NCBI GenBank assembly: GCA_049598145.1
Contig: JBMYNJ010000036.1
Location: 1 to 14,944, forward strand
Direction of reading: 5' to 3'
Origin: WTJH01 sp049598145
GTDB lineage: Bacteria > Bacteroidota > Bacteroidia > Flavobacteriales > Flavobacteriaceae
DNA length: 14,944 bases
Shown: positions 7,182-14,388 of the stretch, piece by piece
Layout: each line of letters begins with the position of its first letter
Position numbering within the stretch: position 1 is the first letter of the stretch
Notes under the pieces: generated by a model
What the model saw: the letters and a program-made list of their open reading frames with translations, nothing else
Database searches by the model: none
Told to the model about the DNA's origin: nothing
Program-made: the position numbers and the translations under genes

Positions 7182-7946
7182 ATGAATCAATATTTAATCA
7201 AAGACGATCGGTTTGAATACGTTGAAAAAGGTTCAGGCCAACCCCTAATTGTTCTTCACGGACTCATGGGTGGGCTGAGTAATTTTCAAGGGGTATTTCA
7301 GGAATTACCCGCAAGAGGCTATCGAGTAATCATCCCTCAACTGCCGATCTATGAGATGCCCCTCTTGAAGACCACAGTCAAGGAGTTTGCCAAATATCTC
7401 CACGAATTTATTCTTTACAAAGAGCTTAAGGGGGTTGTTCTTCTTGGCAATTCGCTGGGCGGACATATCGGTTTACTGTATACCAAAAATTACCCTGAAT
7501 TTGTCAAAGGTCTTGTTATTACAGGAAGTTCTGGGCTTTACGAGAACGCTATGGGCGACGGCTACCCCAAGCGGGGAAATTATGAATTCATTAAGCAAAA
7601 AAGTGAAGAGGTGTTCTACGACCCCAAAGTAGCCACTAAGGAAATTGTGGATGAAGTCTTCGAGGCCGTCAATAATCGGGATAAACTGGTCCGTACTTTG
7701 GCTATAGCTAAAAGTGCAATTCGTCATAATATGTCTAAGGATCTGCCTCACATGAAGCAGCCTACAGCCATCATTTGGGGAAAAAACGACATCGTTACAC
7801 CGCCAGACGTCGCTAGAGAATTCCATAAGCTTCTACCCGATTCGGAACTGAGTTGGATTGATCAATGCGGGCATGCGCCCATGATGGAGCACCCGGATCG
7901 TTTCAACGACATCCTTGTCCAGTGGTTGGAGAATAATAATTTATAA
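7182..7946 (+). CDS. Alpha/beta-fold hydrolase, substrate unknown
   Basis: A 254-residue single-domain alpha/beta hydrolase. The oxyanion-hole region LIVLHGLMGG (22-31) is followed by the nucleophile elbow LLGNSLGGHIG (87-97) with Ser91, an acidic residue in WGKNDIVTP (199-207, Asp203) and the histidine in CGHAPMMEHP (229-238, His231), giving a complete Ser-Asp-His triad. No signal peptide or membrane segment is seen, so it should be cytoplasmic. It resembles the MhpC/YbfF-like hydrolases and esterases, but the substrate cannot be told from sequence. The stop is 3 bp before engB, so the two form an operon, divergent from the dcw cluster. From memory, this hydrolase-engB pair next to mraZ recurs in Flavobacteriia; I could not check that here. 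Confidence 0.93.
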   Translation: MNQYLIKDDRFEYVEKGSGQPLIVLHGLMGGLSNFQGVFQELPARGYRVIIPQLPIYEMPLLKTTVKEFAKYLHEFILYKELKGVVLLGNSLGGHIGLLYTKNYPEFVKGLVITGSSGLYENAMGDGYPKRGNYEFIKQKSEEVFYDPKVATKEIVDEVFEAVNNRDKLVRTLAIAKSAIRHNMSKDLPHMKQPTAIIWGKNDIVTPPDVAREFHKLLPDSELSWIDQCGHAPMMEHPDRFNDILVQWLENNNL

Positions 7947-7949
7947 ATC

Positions 7950-8555
7950 ATGCCCATTCGCTCAGCAACTTTTGTGATGAGCAATACCGATGTGCAAAAA
8001 TGCCCTCAGGGAACTTTGCCTGAATATGCCTTTATTGGACGCTCCAATGTGGGCAAATCTTCTTTGATCAATGCTTTATGCAATCAAAAGCACCTGGCCA
8101 AAACCTCTGCCCGTCCGGGAAAAACTCAATTAATCAATCATTTTCTGATTAATAATGCCTGGCATTTAGTGGACCTCCCCGGGTATGGGTATGCTCGAGT
8201 TTCCAAATCCCAAAAAAAGACATTTCAGAAGTTTATCACCCAGTATTTTAAACAGCGGAAACAACTCATCTGTGCATTTATACTGATAGACATCCGGCAC
8301 GAGCCCCAGCCTATTGATCGGGAGTTCATGAGATGGATGGGGGAAGAACAGATCCCTTTTCAAATCGTCTTTACCAAAGCGGACAAAATACCCCCAAATA
8401 AAATTAAAAATCAAGTGGAATCCTATTTTGAAGTTTTGGCGGAAGATTGGGCTTTTTTTCCGGAATACTACATCACCTCTGCAGAAAAAAGAACCGGCTT
8501 AGATGCATTAATCGTTTACATTGAGCAACTGAACAGCAGTTTTTCAAAAAATTAA
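7950..8555 (+). CDS. engB: Ribosome biogenesis GTP-binding protein EngB (YihA/YsxC)
   Basis: EngB is a small essential GTPase of the TrmE-Era-EngA group that acts in large ribosomal subunit assembly and has been linked to normal division. The 201-residue product contains every G motif: P-loop GRSNVGKSSL (30-39), switch region TSARPGKTQLINHF (52-65) with the conserved Thr, DLPGYGYA (75-82), TKAD (142-145) and TSAEKRTG (176-183). The N-terminal segment before the G domain, ATFVMSNTDVQKCP (6-19), is usual for Bacteroidota EngB and supports the ATG at 7950, 3 bp after the hydrolase stop in an A/T-rich context without a Shine-Dalgarno sequence. Its stop codon overlaps the gldC stop from the other strand. 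Confidence 0.97.
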   Translation: MPIRSATFVMSNTDVQKCPQGTLPEYAFIGRSNVGKSSLINALCNQKHLAKTSARPGKTQLINHFLINNAWHLVDLPGYGYARVSKSQKKTFQKFITQYFKQRKQLICAFILIDIRHEPQPIDREFMRWMGEEQIPFQIVFTKADKIPPNKIKNQVESYFEVLAEDWAFFPEYYITSAEKRTGLDALIVYIEQLNSSFSKN

Positions 8556-8884
8556 GATTTGATGAGATTGAGTTTTTCAGCAAAATAATCACAAAAATCG
8601 CGCATAGTTGCTTGCATTTTCTCATCTTGGGTGGCCCTATAGTAGGTATCTGTCATAGTCATTAATGTCTGATGAAAAAATTGCTGCATCTGATCTACAG
8701 GCATATCCTTTACCCACAAATCCATCCGCATAGCTTCTTTTTGATCGGAATCCCAAAAGGCAAGCATCATGGCCTTAGCGTCTTGGTTTTCGACGCCTCC
8801 ATCTGGAGCCGACCATTGAATTTTTTCAGGAATTTTATTTTCGTCTAGTTCGATTTGAATATCAATAGAGGTTTGCTTCTTCAT
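8552..8884 (-). CDS. gldC: Gliding motility protein GldC
   Basis: GldC is a small soluble protein of unknown biochemical role found with GldB in Bacteroidota; in Flavobacterium johnsoniae gldC improves gliding but is not strictly essential. The product from the ATG at 8884 has 110 residues with no signal or membrane segment. It begins KKQTSIDIQIELDENKIP, followed by IQWSAPDGG, the usual GldC N-terminus. The frame is open further, to a possible start at 8944, but that would add 20 residues with no family counterpart and overlap gldB, so I reject it. The ATG lies 2 bp after the gldB stop, so the pair is one operon. The 3' end overlaps engB tail-to-tail in the palindrome TTAA (8552-8555), which supplies both stops. 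Confidence 0.93.
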   Translation of the reverse strand: MKKQTSIDIQIELDENKIPEKIQWSAPDGGVENQDAKAMMLAFWDSDQKEAMRMDLWVKDMPVDQMQQFFHQTLMTMTDTYYRATQDEKMQATMRDFCDYFAEKLNLIKS

Positions 8885-8886
8885 GC

Positions 8887-9891
8887 TTATTTTTTGGGTT
8901 TGTATTGTGATTTTTGAAATACGATCTGTGCTGGCATGCGCCAAAGGGATTTAAGAGAGGTCTCCGGATATTTATCCATGAAAGCATTCACCATTTGCCA
9001 GCCAAGCCATACCCCAATCTTTCCGGGCGATTCACTGTCAAGTTCTAAATAAAATTTAGAAAAAGGTGCCGGTTCAATAAACCGATTCAAATAGCTTGGA
9101 TGGGTTTCATACAGCAATTCTTTTTCGATAAAATATTGCCATATATAGCGTTCGTTTGCTAGCGCCCAATTCATTTGGTCTGGGGTGTAACCCATAAGCG
9201 TATAATCAGGGTAGTGTGGCCACAATTGTGTTTTGAGATATTGAAGTTTGCCCTCATAAATCATGACTTCCAACAATTCTCGACGCTGATTTTCGCCTAG
9301 TTGGCTTCTCAAAAATTTATCTAAAATATGTCCATAGATATAGGAAATATCCATTTCCTGACGAATGTATTGCGGAATCCCTTCATAGAGTTTGTGTGTA
9401 TTTCCCAGATAAGTATCAATAGAAATCAACAACAAGCTATCGGCATAGACCGTTTTACTTTGATAATCAACATTATTAACCAGGGTAATTATATGTGGAG
9501 GTTTAATCTCAGGAAATTCCTTTTTCAGATGTTGAAACAAATGCTTCAATTCATCACGCAAAAAATCTAAGCTTGGAAACTTTTCCGAAACGGCATCTAC
9601 CAAGAGGAGCTGAAGGCTATCTTTTTGGCGTTTAACCCAAGTACTATCCGAAAATTTAGGAGGAAACAAATATGGATATTCACGCTTTAAAAGGGGGATT
9701 TCAGACGATTCTGAACCATGAAACTCCAATTCAAATCGAGTCCATTGAATCGGCATCTCCGATTGATGAATTTCGGATTTTACTCTAGGAGAATTTTCAC
9801 AGCTCACAAAAAAAGCGATACTTAATACGAATCCTGCAAAAAGACACAAACGTTCGATCACTACCAAGATTTTTATTCGGTTTTCCCTCAA
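8887..9891 (-). CDS. gldB: Gliding motility lipoprotein GldB (TTG or other non-ATG start)
   Basis: GldB is a lipoprotein required for gliding in F. johnsoniae, and homologues also occur in non-gliding Bacteroidota. The 334-residue form has a basic N-terminus, a hydrophobic segment (about 15-29) and a lipobox-like FFVSC with Cys31 as the likely lipidation site. The body has segments I recognise as typical: LLISIDTYLG (154-163), GIPQYIRQEMD (171-181), the Trp-rich WALANERYIWQYF (242-254) and SPGKIGVWLGWQMV (288-301). I see no HExxH or other catalytic motif. No in-frame ATG lies between the upstream stop (9922-9924) and the signal peptide; candidates are TTG at 9891, TTG at 9867 and GTG at 9861. 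The last gives a 21-residue signal peptide, a more usual length. gldC follows after 2 bp. Confidence 0.9.
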   Translation of the reverse strand: MRENRIKILVVIERLCLFAGFVLSIAFFVSCENSPRVKSEIHQSEMPIQWTRFELEFHGSESSEIPLLKREYPYLFPPKFSDSTWVKRQKDSLQLLLVDAVSEKFPSLDFLRDELKHLFQHLKKEFPEIKPPHIITLVNNVDYQSKTVYADSLLLISIDTYLGNTHKLYEGIPQYIRQEMDISYIYGHILDKFLRSQLGENQRRELLEVMIYEGKLQYLKTQLWPHYPDYTLMGYTPDQMNWALANERYIWQYFIEKELLYETHPSYLNRFIEPAPFSKFYLELDSESPGKIGVWLGWQMVNAFMDKYPETSLKSLWRMPAQIVFQKSQYKPKK

Positions 9892-9897
9892 ATGAGT

Positions 9898-9905
9898 TAA
9901 TTTTG
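9898..9905 (+). promoter_or_regulatory. Predicted -7 element of the nadE promoter
   Basis: TAATTTTG on the plus strand matches TAnnTTTG exactly and lies 29 bases before the nadE ATG, in the 43-bp spacer between divergent gldB and nadE. Transcription would start near 9911. No clear -33 element was found. The opposite strand has only a 7-of-8 match, TACCTTTA (9907-9914), that could serve gldB. Confidence 0.45.
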
Positions 9906-9934
9906 GTAAAGGTACATTTAATCAAAAAAAAGGC

Positions 9935-10726
9935 ATGAAAACTCCTGAAAAAGTAGTGGAACACATTGTTGATTGGATGCGTGAATACGCATTATCCAAC
10001 AACCAGAAAGGATTTGTAGTGGGGGTTTCGGGAGGGATCGATTCCGCTGTAACCTCTACCCTGTCTGCCCATACTGGATTTCCCGTGTTAGCATTGGAAA
10101 TGCCTATCCATCAAGGCGCCGATCAGGTAAGTCGTGCACAAGAGCATCTGGAATGGCTCCAAGAAAAATATCCACAGGTTCAAACCCTTAGGATTGACTT
10201 AACGCAAGTTTTTGAATCGTTACGGGAAAGTTTACCCCCGCCTAAAAACACTGCACAAGCAAATCTTAGCCTAGCCAATACTCGAGCCCGACTTCGGATG
10301 AGCACCCTCTATTATTTCGCAGCTTTACACGGATATCTCGTCGCTGGAACTGGAAATAAAGTAGAAGACTTTGGGGTGGGATTCTATACCAAATACGGAG
10401 ATGGTGGGGTAGACCTAAGTCCTATTGCCGATCTGATGAAATCTCAGGTTTATGCACTTGCCAAACATATAGGAGTAGTCAACTCCATTCAAGAAGCAGC
10501 TCCTACGGATGGCCTCTGGGCGGATAACCGAACAGACGAAAAGCAAATGGGAGCTACTTACAATGAATTAGAATGGGCAATGAATTATTTAGAAAAAAAC
10601 GAAAAAGAACCTCTAAACAAACGACAAGAAACCGTCTTGGAACGGTATCAGCAACTCAATTACCAAAATCAACACAAAATGCTCCCAATTCCTGTATGTA
10701 AGATTCCTGAAGATTTCCTACATTAG
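9935..10726 (+). CDS. nadE: NH3-dependent NAD(+) synthetase NadE
   Basis: NadE makes NAD from nicotinic acid adenine dinucleotide, ATP and ammonia, the last step of NAD synthesis. The 263-residue protein has the N-type ATP pyrophosphatase P-loop VGVSGGIDSA (29-38), then LANTRARLRM (113-122), AGTGNKVEDFGVGFYTKYGD (137-156), where the deamido-NAD site lies, DLSPIADLMKSQV (160-172) and EAAPTDGLWADNRTDE (187-202). It lacks the N-terminal nitrilase-like glutaminase domain of the long enzymes, so it should use free ammonia, supplied from outside this locus. The ATG at 9935 is the first in frame and gives a standard N-terminus. The regulator gene follows after 16 bp, probably on the same transcript. 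Confidence 0.96.
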   Translation: MKTPEKVVEHIVDWMREYALSNNQKGFVVGVSGGIDSAVTSTLSAHTGFPVLALEMPIHQGADQVSRAQEHLEWLQEKYPQVQTLRIDLTQVFESLRESLPPPKNTAQANLSLANTRARLRMSTLYYFAALHGYLVAGTGNKVEDFGVGFYTKYGDGGVDLSPIADLMKSQVYALAKHIGVVNSIQEAAPTDGLWADNRTDEKQMGATYNELEWAMNYLEKNEKEPLNKRQETVLERYQQLNYQNQHKMLPIPVCKIPEDFLH

Positions 10727-10742
10727 AGTTGAATTTAATGTT

Positions 10743-11369
10743 ATGATCCGTGTTGTTCATATCGACCCTTACCCTATCGTCCGGAAAGGACTGAAGGGTT
10801 TTTTGAAACACAGCGAAGATTTTAAGCTGGTTGCCAGTTCAGCCAAATTTAAAGAAGGGATCGCTTACATTACTCAAAACTCCTGTGACATCTTACTTAC
10901 TGAAATTACCTTAGAGGTGGGCCCCATCAAAATCATTAAGGATGTTCTAGAACAAAGCCCAGAGACCAAAATCATCATCTTCAGTTCCCAACCCCAAAAC
11001 ATGTATGCTGTTTCCTTGTTAAAGGCCGGAGCAACGGCTTTTCTTCATAAAAATATTGAACGGAATGTCCTTTTGGATGCCCTGCGACAGGTCCATAAAC
11101 TGGGATTTCCGCTCACAGGAGCCCATGCCCATATCAATTATAATATCAATTTAGAACAGCCTCGAAATCTGTATGAAAAACTCTCCTCCAGAGAGGCTGA
11201 AGTGATGCGTTTGGTTATTGATGGATATCGAAACAAGGCTATTGCTGAAAAATTAGGAATCAATCAAAAAACCGCAGCCACTTATAAAAAAAGGGTATTT
11301 CAGAAATTTAACGTTGAAAACGTCACGGATCTATACCAACTCAATCGCAGTTTTAAGCTGGTTAAATAA
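10743..11369 (+). CDS. NarL/LuxR-type response regulator with a degenerate receiver domain
   Basis: A 208-residue two-domain regulator. The N-terminal part (about 2-120) aligns by eye with a CheY-like receiver: HIDPYPIVRKGL (6-17), ILLTEITLE (50-58), IIIFSS (77-82) and AFLHKNIE (99-106). The phosphoacceptor Asp is replaced by Glu54, and the second residue of the Mg-binding acidic pair is Pro9; Ser81 and Lys103 are kept. The C-terminal part (about 146-205) is a LuxR-type helix-turn-helix, LSSREAEVMRLVIDGYRNK, then AIAEKLGINQKTAATYKKR. It probably binds DNA without needing a kinase, and no kinase gene is nearby. It follows nadE by 16 bp. Target genes are unknown. Its stop region overlaps the dnaG end by 8 bp on the other strand. 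Confidence 0.93.
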   Translation: MIRVVHIDPYPIVRKGLKGFLKHSEDFKLVASSAKFKEGIAYITQNSCDILLTEITLEVGPIKIIKDVLEQSPETKIIIFSSQPQNMYAVSLLKAGATAFLHKNIERNVLLDALRQVHKLGFPLTGAHAHINYNINLEQPRNLYEKLSSREAEVMRLVIDGYRNKAIAEKLGINQKTAATYKKRVFQKFNVENVTDLYQLNRSFKLVK

Positions 11370-13323
11370 CGCGCTCCAAACGGTGAGCCAGTAAGCGTTT
11401 TAATTCGATATAATTATGGATTTCTTCCATGAGGTTTGTTTCCTCAGCAATCGTATCTGACTTTAATTCTTGGCTTAATTGCTGAATTTTTTCTCGAATG
11501 AGCTGCATCCGAAAAGCAAGTATGGTCTGTTCCACTAATAATCCTAGGGTATCCGTTTTCGCTTTTACAGGAATATTTTTTCGGTCCCATTGATGCAGCT
11601 CATATTTTTCGTCTTCCATCAAAATATCGGCCACCAACTGTCCTGATACCGGATCGAGAAGGGGAGTTTCTGTTTCGAGGTTAAATTCAGAATCTTCTGC
11701 ATAGCCGCTCATTATGGATTCGTATAACTGATGAAAGATAGGATCGGCTAATTCAATTTCGTCTTGTTGGAGGTCTAAAAAGATTTTTTCAAATATTCGG
11801 AGATGTTGTTTGTGCTGCACATTGACGACCTCCCCTACTTCATTCGTTTCTAAAAATTCTTCATGGAATACCACCTTGTGACTCCCGTAACGCACTAAAA
11901 TTGAGATAATTTGCTGTTCCAAAATATGATTGGGATCGACCTGTTCCTGCACCGGAACTTGGCGAGTCAGAGGCGCAGTGGCTTGAGGAGTTCTCGTTTT
12001 GGCCCTACTAGATTCGCGTTTAAGTTTTTGTTGTTCCTGTGCAAGGGCATCAAAAAGAGTGACCTCTGTAAGTTGTAATAATTGAGAAGATTCTCGAACG
12101 TATAATTCTTGTTTAATCGGGTCGGGTATCTTGGCAATGCTGGCGACGATTTCCCGAACAGCCTCTGCCTTACGGATGGGATCATTTGCCGCTTCCTCTG
12201 TCAATAAATTGGCCTTAAACGCAATGAAATTTTGAGCTTCAGTGCTTAAAAATTTTTCAATGACTTCCTGGGTATGAGCCTTGGCAAAACTATCGGGGTC
12301 TTCCCCTTCCGGAAAACGAACGACACGAACATTCAGACCTGCCTCTAAAATCAGGTCTACCCCTCTGAGGGCTGCCCTTAATCCAGCATCATCTCCATCG
12401 AAAAGCACCACTATGTTTTTGGTTAAGCGGCGAATCATCTGAATTTGTTGAGCCGTTAGGGCTGTCCCAGAAGAAGAGACTACCGCTTCAATTCCTGCCT
12501 GATGGAGTTGGATCACATCTGTATAGCCCTCTACCAGATAACATACATCTTCCTTCGCAATGGCCTTTTTGGCTTCAAATAGACCAAAAAGAACCTTACT
12601 CTTGTGGTATATATCGCTTTCCGGAGAGTTGAGATATTTAGCTGTTTTTTTATTCTCGCCTAAAATTCGGCCCCCAAAGCCTTGCACACGACCCGACATG
12701 GACTTGATGGGAAAGATCACACGCCCGCGAAAACGGTCGATCGGGCCACTTTCTGTAGCAATAGTCAACCCACACTGTTCTAAAAAATCCAAATTATAAC
12801 TGGCCTCTTTTGCTGCTTCTGAAAGGGCATTTATGGTTTCAGGAGAATAGCCGAGTCCAAATTTTCGGATAGTTTCATCGGTAAATCCCCGTTCCTGAAA
12901 ATAGGTCCAACCAATCGCTTTTCCTCGGGTGGTATTCCACAGGTTTTCTTCAAAAAATTCTTGTGCAAAAGCGGTGGCTAAGTACAGGCTTTCTCGAGTA
13001 TTGGCTTTTTCTTTATCCTCGTCTGTCAGCTGGGTTTCTTCAATCTCAATAGCATACTTTTTGGCTAAATATCGGATGGCTTCAGGGTAGGTAAAATGTT
13101 CGTGCTCCATTAAAAAAGCCACGACATTTCCGCCTTTGCCAGAACTGAAATCTTTCCAAATTTGCTTAACAGGCGACACCATAAAACTTGGAGTCTTTTC
13201 TTGTGAGAATGGACTCAAACCCTTGTAGTTGGCCCCGGATTTTTTTAGGGTAACAAAATCCCCGATGACCTCCTCTACCCGAGCGGTTTCATATACCTGA
13301 TCTATGGTTGTTTTTGAAATCAA
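11362..13323 (-). CDS. dnaG: DNA primase DnaG (TTG start, zinc ligands absent)
   Basis: DnaG makes the RNA primers for replication. The 653-residue product has an N-terminal region in the position of the zinc-binding domain (1-95), the RNA polymerase core with toprim motifs VEGYTD (264-269, catalytic Glu265) and FDGDDAG (308-314), RFPEGEDPDSFAKAH (336-350), and a C-terminal helical region (about 450-653) that should bind the helicase. The four usual zinc ligands (CPFH and CFGC) are replaced by Ser37, Ser40, Asp58 and Ser61 while the surrounding fold motif is kept. Translation must start at TTG 13323: an in-frame stop lies at 13336-13338, no ATG intervenes, and the encoded ISKTTIDQVYETARVEEV is the usual N-terminus in this phylum. 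It lies 38 bp after the prenyl synthase gene. Confidence 0.97.
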   Translation of the reverse strand: MISKTTIDQVYETARVEEVIGDFVTLKKSGANYKGLSPFSQEKTPSFMVSPVKQIWKDFSSGKGGNVVAFLMEHEHFTYPEAIRYLAKKYAIEIEETQLTDEDKEKANTRESLYLATAFAQEFFEENLWNTTRGKAIGWTYFQERGFTDETIRKFGLGYSPETINALSEAAKEASYNLDFLEQCGLTIATESGPIDRFRGRVIFPIKSMSGRVQGFGGRILGENKKTAKYLNSPESDIYHKSKVLFGLFEAKKAIAKEDVCYLVEGYTDVIQLHQAGIEAVVSSSGTALTAQQIQMIRRLTKNIVVLFDGDDAGLRAALRGVDLILEAGLNVRVVRFPEGEDPDSFAKAHTQEVIEKFLSTEAQNFIAFKANLLTEEAANDPIRKAEAVREIVASIAKIPDPIKQELYVRESSQLLQLTEVTLFDALAQEQQKLKRESSRAKTRTPQATAPLTRQVPVQEQVDPNHILEQQIISILVRYGSHKVVFHEEFLETNEVGEVVNVQHKQHLRIFEKIFLDLQQDEIELADPIFHQLYESIMSGYAEDSEFNLETETPLLDPVSGQLVADILMEDEKYELHQWDRKNIPVKAKTDTLGLLVEQTILAFRMQLIREKIQQLSQELKSDTIAEETNLMEEIHNYIELKRLLAHRLERVI

Positions 13324-13361
13324 ACTAGAGCTAATCTATTATGGTCTAAGGTATCGAAAAA

Positions 13362-14339
13362 TTATATTTTTCGTTCAACCACATAATCGACCAAGCGCAT
13401 TAAAGCGTCTCGGGCAGCACTTTGGGGAAATTCTTCTAATAGACTCAAAGCAGCTCGATGGTGTTTTTTCATCTGTTGCTCTGCGTAACTCAAACCCTCT
13501 AGGTCTTTAACCATTTGAATTAACTGACGAACTTTAGGCTTGTCTTTATGATATTTTTTGACCACTATTTTGATCCACCGACGTTCTTGATCTGAGCTCA
13601 CCTGAAGCGCATGGATAAGTGGAAGAGTCATTTTTTGTTCCCGAATATCGATTCCGGTAGGTTTCCCAATAGGGCCGTCGGTATAATCGAACAAATCGTC
13701 TTTGATCTGAAAAGCCATCCCTATTTCCATTCCAAAATCGTGCATTTTAGACACAAGTTCTGGAGTTGCATAGACCGACTGTGCTCCCATAGCGCAGCAC
13801 GAAGCCAGTAGAATTGCCGTTTTTTTGCGGATGATTTCATAATAAACCTCCTCGGTGATATCTAAACTACGAGCCTTTTGAATCTGTAACAACTCTCCCT
13901 CGCTCATCTGTCGAACCGCTTCAGAAATAATTTTCAACAGGTCGTAATCTTCATTTTCAATGGATAACAATAAGCCCTTAGACAATAAATAATCTCCAAC
14001 TAAAACAGCAATTTTATTCTTCCAAAGGGCATTTAATGAAAAAAATCCCCGACGCATCCCACTGTCGTCGACCACATCATCGTGGACTAAAGTCGCTGTA
14101 TGGATGAGTTCAATTACAGAGGCTCCGCGATACGTACGATCGGGAATCTTGGTTTCTTCAAGCATTTTTGCGGTGAGAAAAACCAACATGGGTCGCATTT
14201 GCTTCCCTTTACGTCGAACAATAAAGTGAGTGATTCGGTTGAGCAAGGCCACCTGAGAAGACATCGAATCTTCAAAAGTTTTTTCGAAGCGCTCCATTTC
14301 TTGATAGATCGGTGCCTTGATCTGTTCGACTTTTTTCAT
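13362..14339 (-). CDS. Long-chain all-trans polyprenyl diphosphate synthase (IspB-like)
   Basis: The enzyme condenses isopentenyl diphosphate units to make the prenyl side chain, here most likely of menaquinone. The 325-residue product shows KGKQMRPM (44-51), the first Asp-rich motif LVHDDVVDDSGMRRG (84-98) and the second, AFQIKDDLFDYTDGPIGK (209-226). Ala82 and Thr83 sit five and four residues before the first Asp-rich motif; small residues there are known to permit long products, unlike the bulky residues of farnesyl and geranylgeranyl synthases. Chain length (for example C30, C35 or C40) cannot be fixed from this. I chose ATG 14339 because KKVEQIKAPI aligns with usual N-termini; ATG 14345 and TTG 14348 are alternatives. 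rlmN lies 49 bp upstream, dnaG 38 bp downstream. Confidence 0.93.
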   Translation of the reverse strand: MKKVEQIKAPIYQEMERFEKTFEDSMSSQVALLNRITHFIVRRKGKQMRPMLVFLTAKMLEETKIPDRTYRGASVIELIHTATLVHDDVVDDSGMRRGFFSLNALWKNKIAVLVGDYLLSKGLLLSIENEDYDLLKIISEAVRQMSEGELLQIQKARSLDITEEVYYEIIRKKTAILLASCCAMGAQSVYATPELVSKMHDFGMEIGMAFQIKDDLFDYTDGPIGKPTGIDIREQKMTLPLIHALQVSSDQERRWIKIVVKKYHKDKPKVRQLIQMVKDLEGLSYAEQQMKKHHRAALSLLEEFPQSAARDALMRLVDYVVERKI

Positions 14340-14388
14340 ACCCATCAAAGATATTACTTAATCTCGCAAACGATAGTCGAAATCAGTT

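Noticed and set aside
7473..7826. 117-codon open frame on the minus strand inside the hydrolase gene
   Set aside because: Antisense to the segment that carries the catalytic serine neighbourhood and the cap region; its product has no recognisable motif.
8885..8944. Upstream extension of gldC to a possible start at 8944
   Set aside because: Adds 20 residues without family counterpart and overlaps the gldB coding sequence; the ATG at 8884 fits the family N-terminus and the 2-bp operon spacing.
10738..10746. ATGTTATGA mini-frame just before the response regulator start
   Set aside because: A two-codon frame overlapping the real ATG; could affect initiation, but there is nothing beyond chance to support it.
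11368..11399. Imperfect hairpin (AACGC-GCTC stem with GAGC and GCGTT) as a terminator for the response regulator
   Set aside because: The stem needs a 6-base bulge, the following T-run is very short, and it lies in conserved dnaG coding sequence.
14346..14353. TATCTTTG on the minus strand as a promoter for the polyprenyl synthase gene
   Set aside because: It matches the -7 consensus, but would start transcription at about the start codon itself, and the TTTG upstream is only 13 bases away instead of about 19. Cotranscription with rlmN is simpler.
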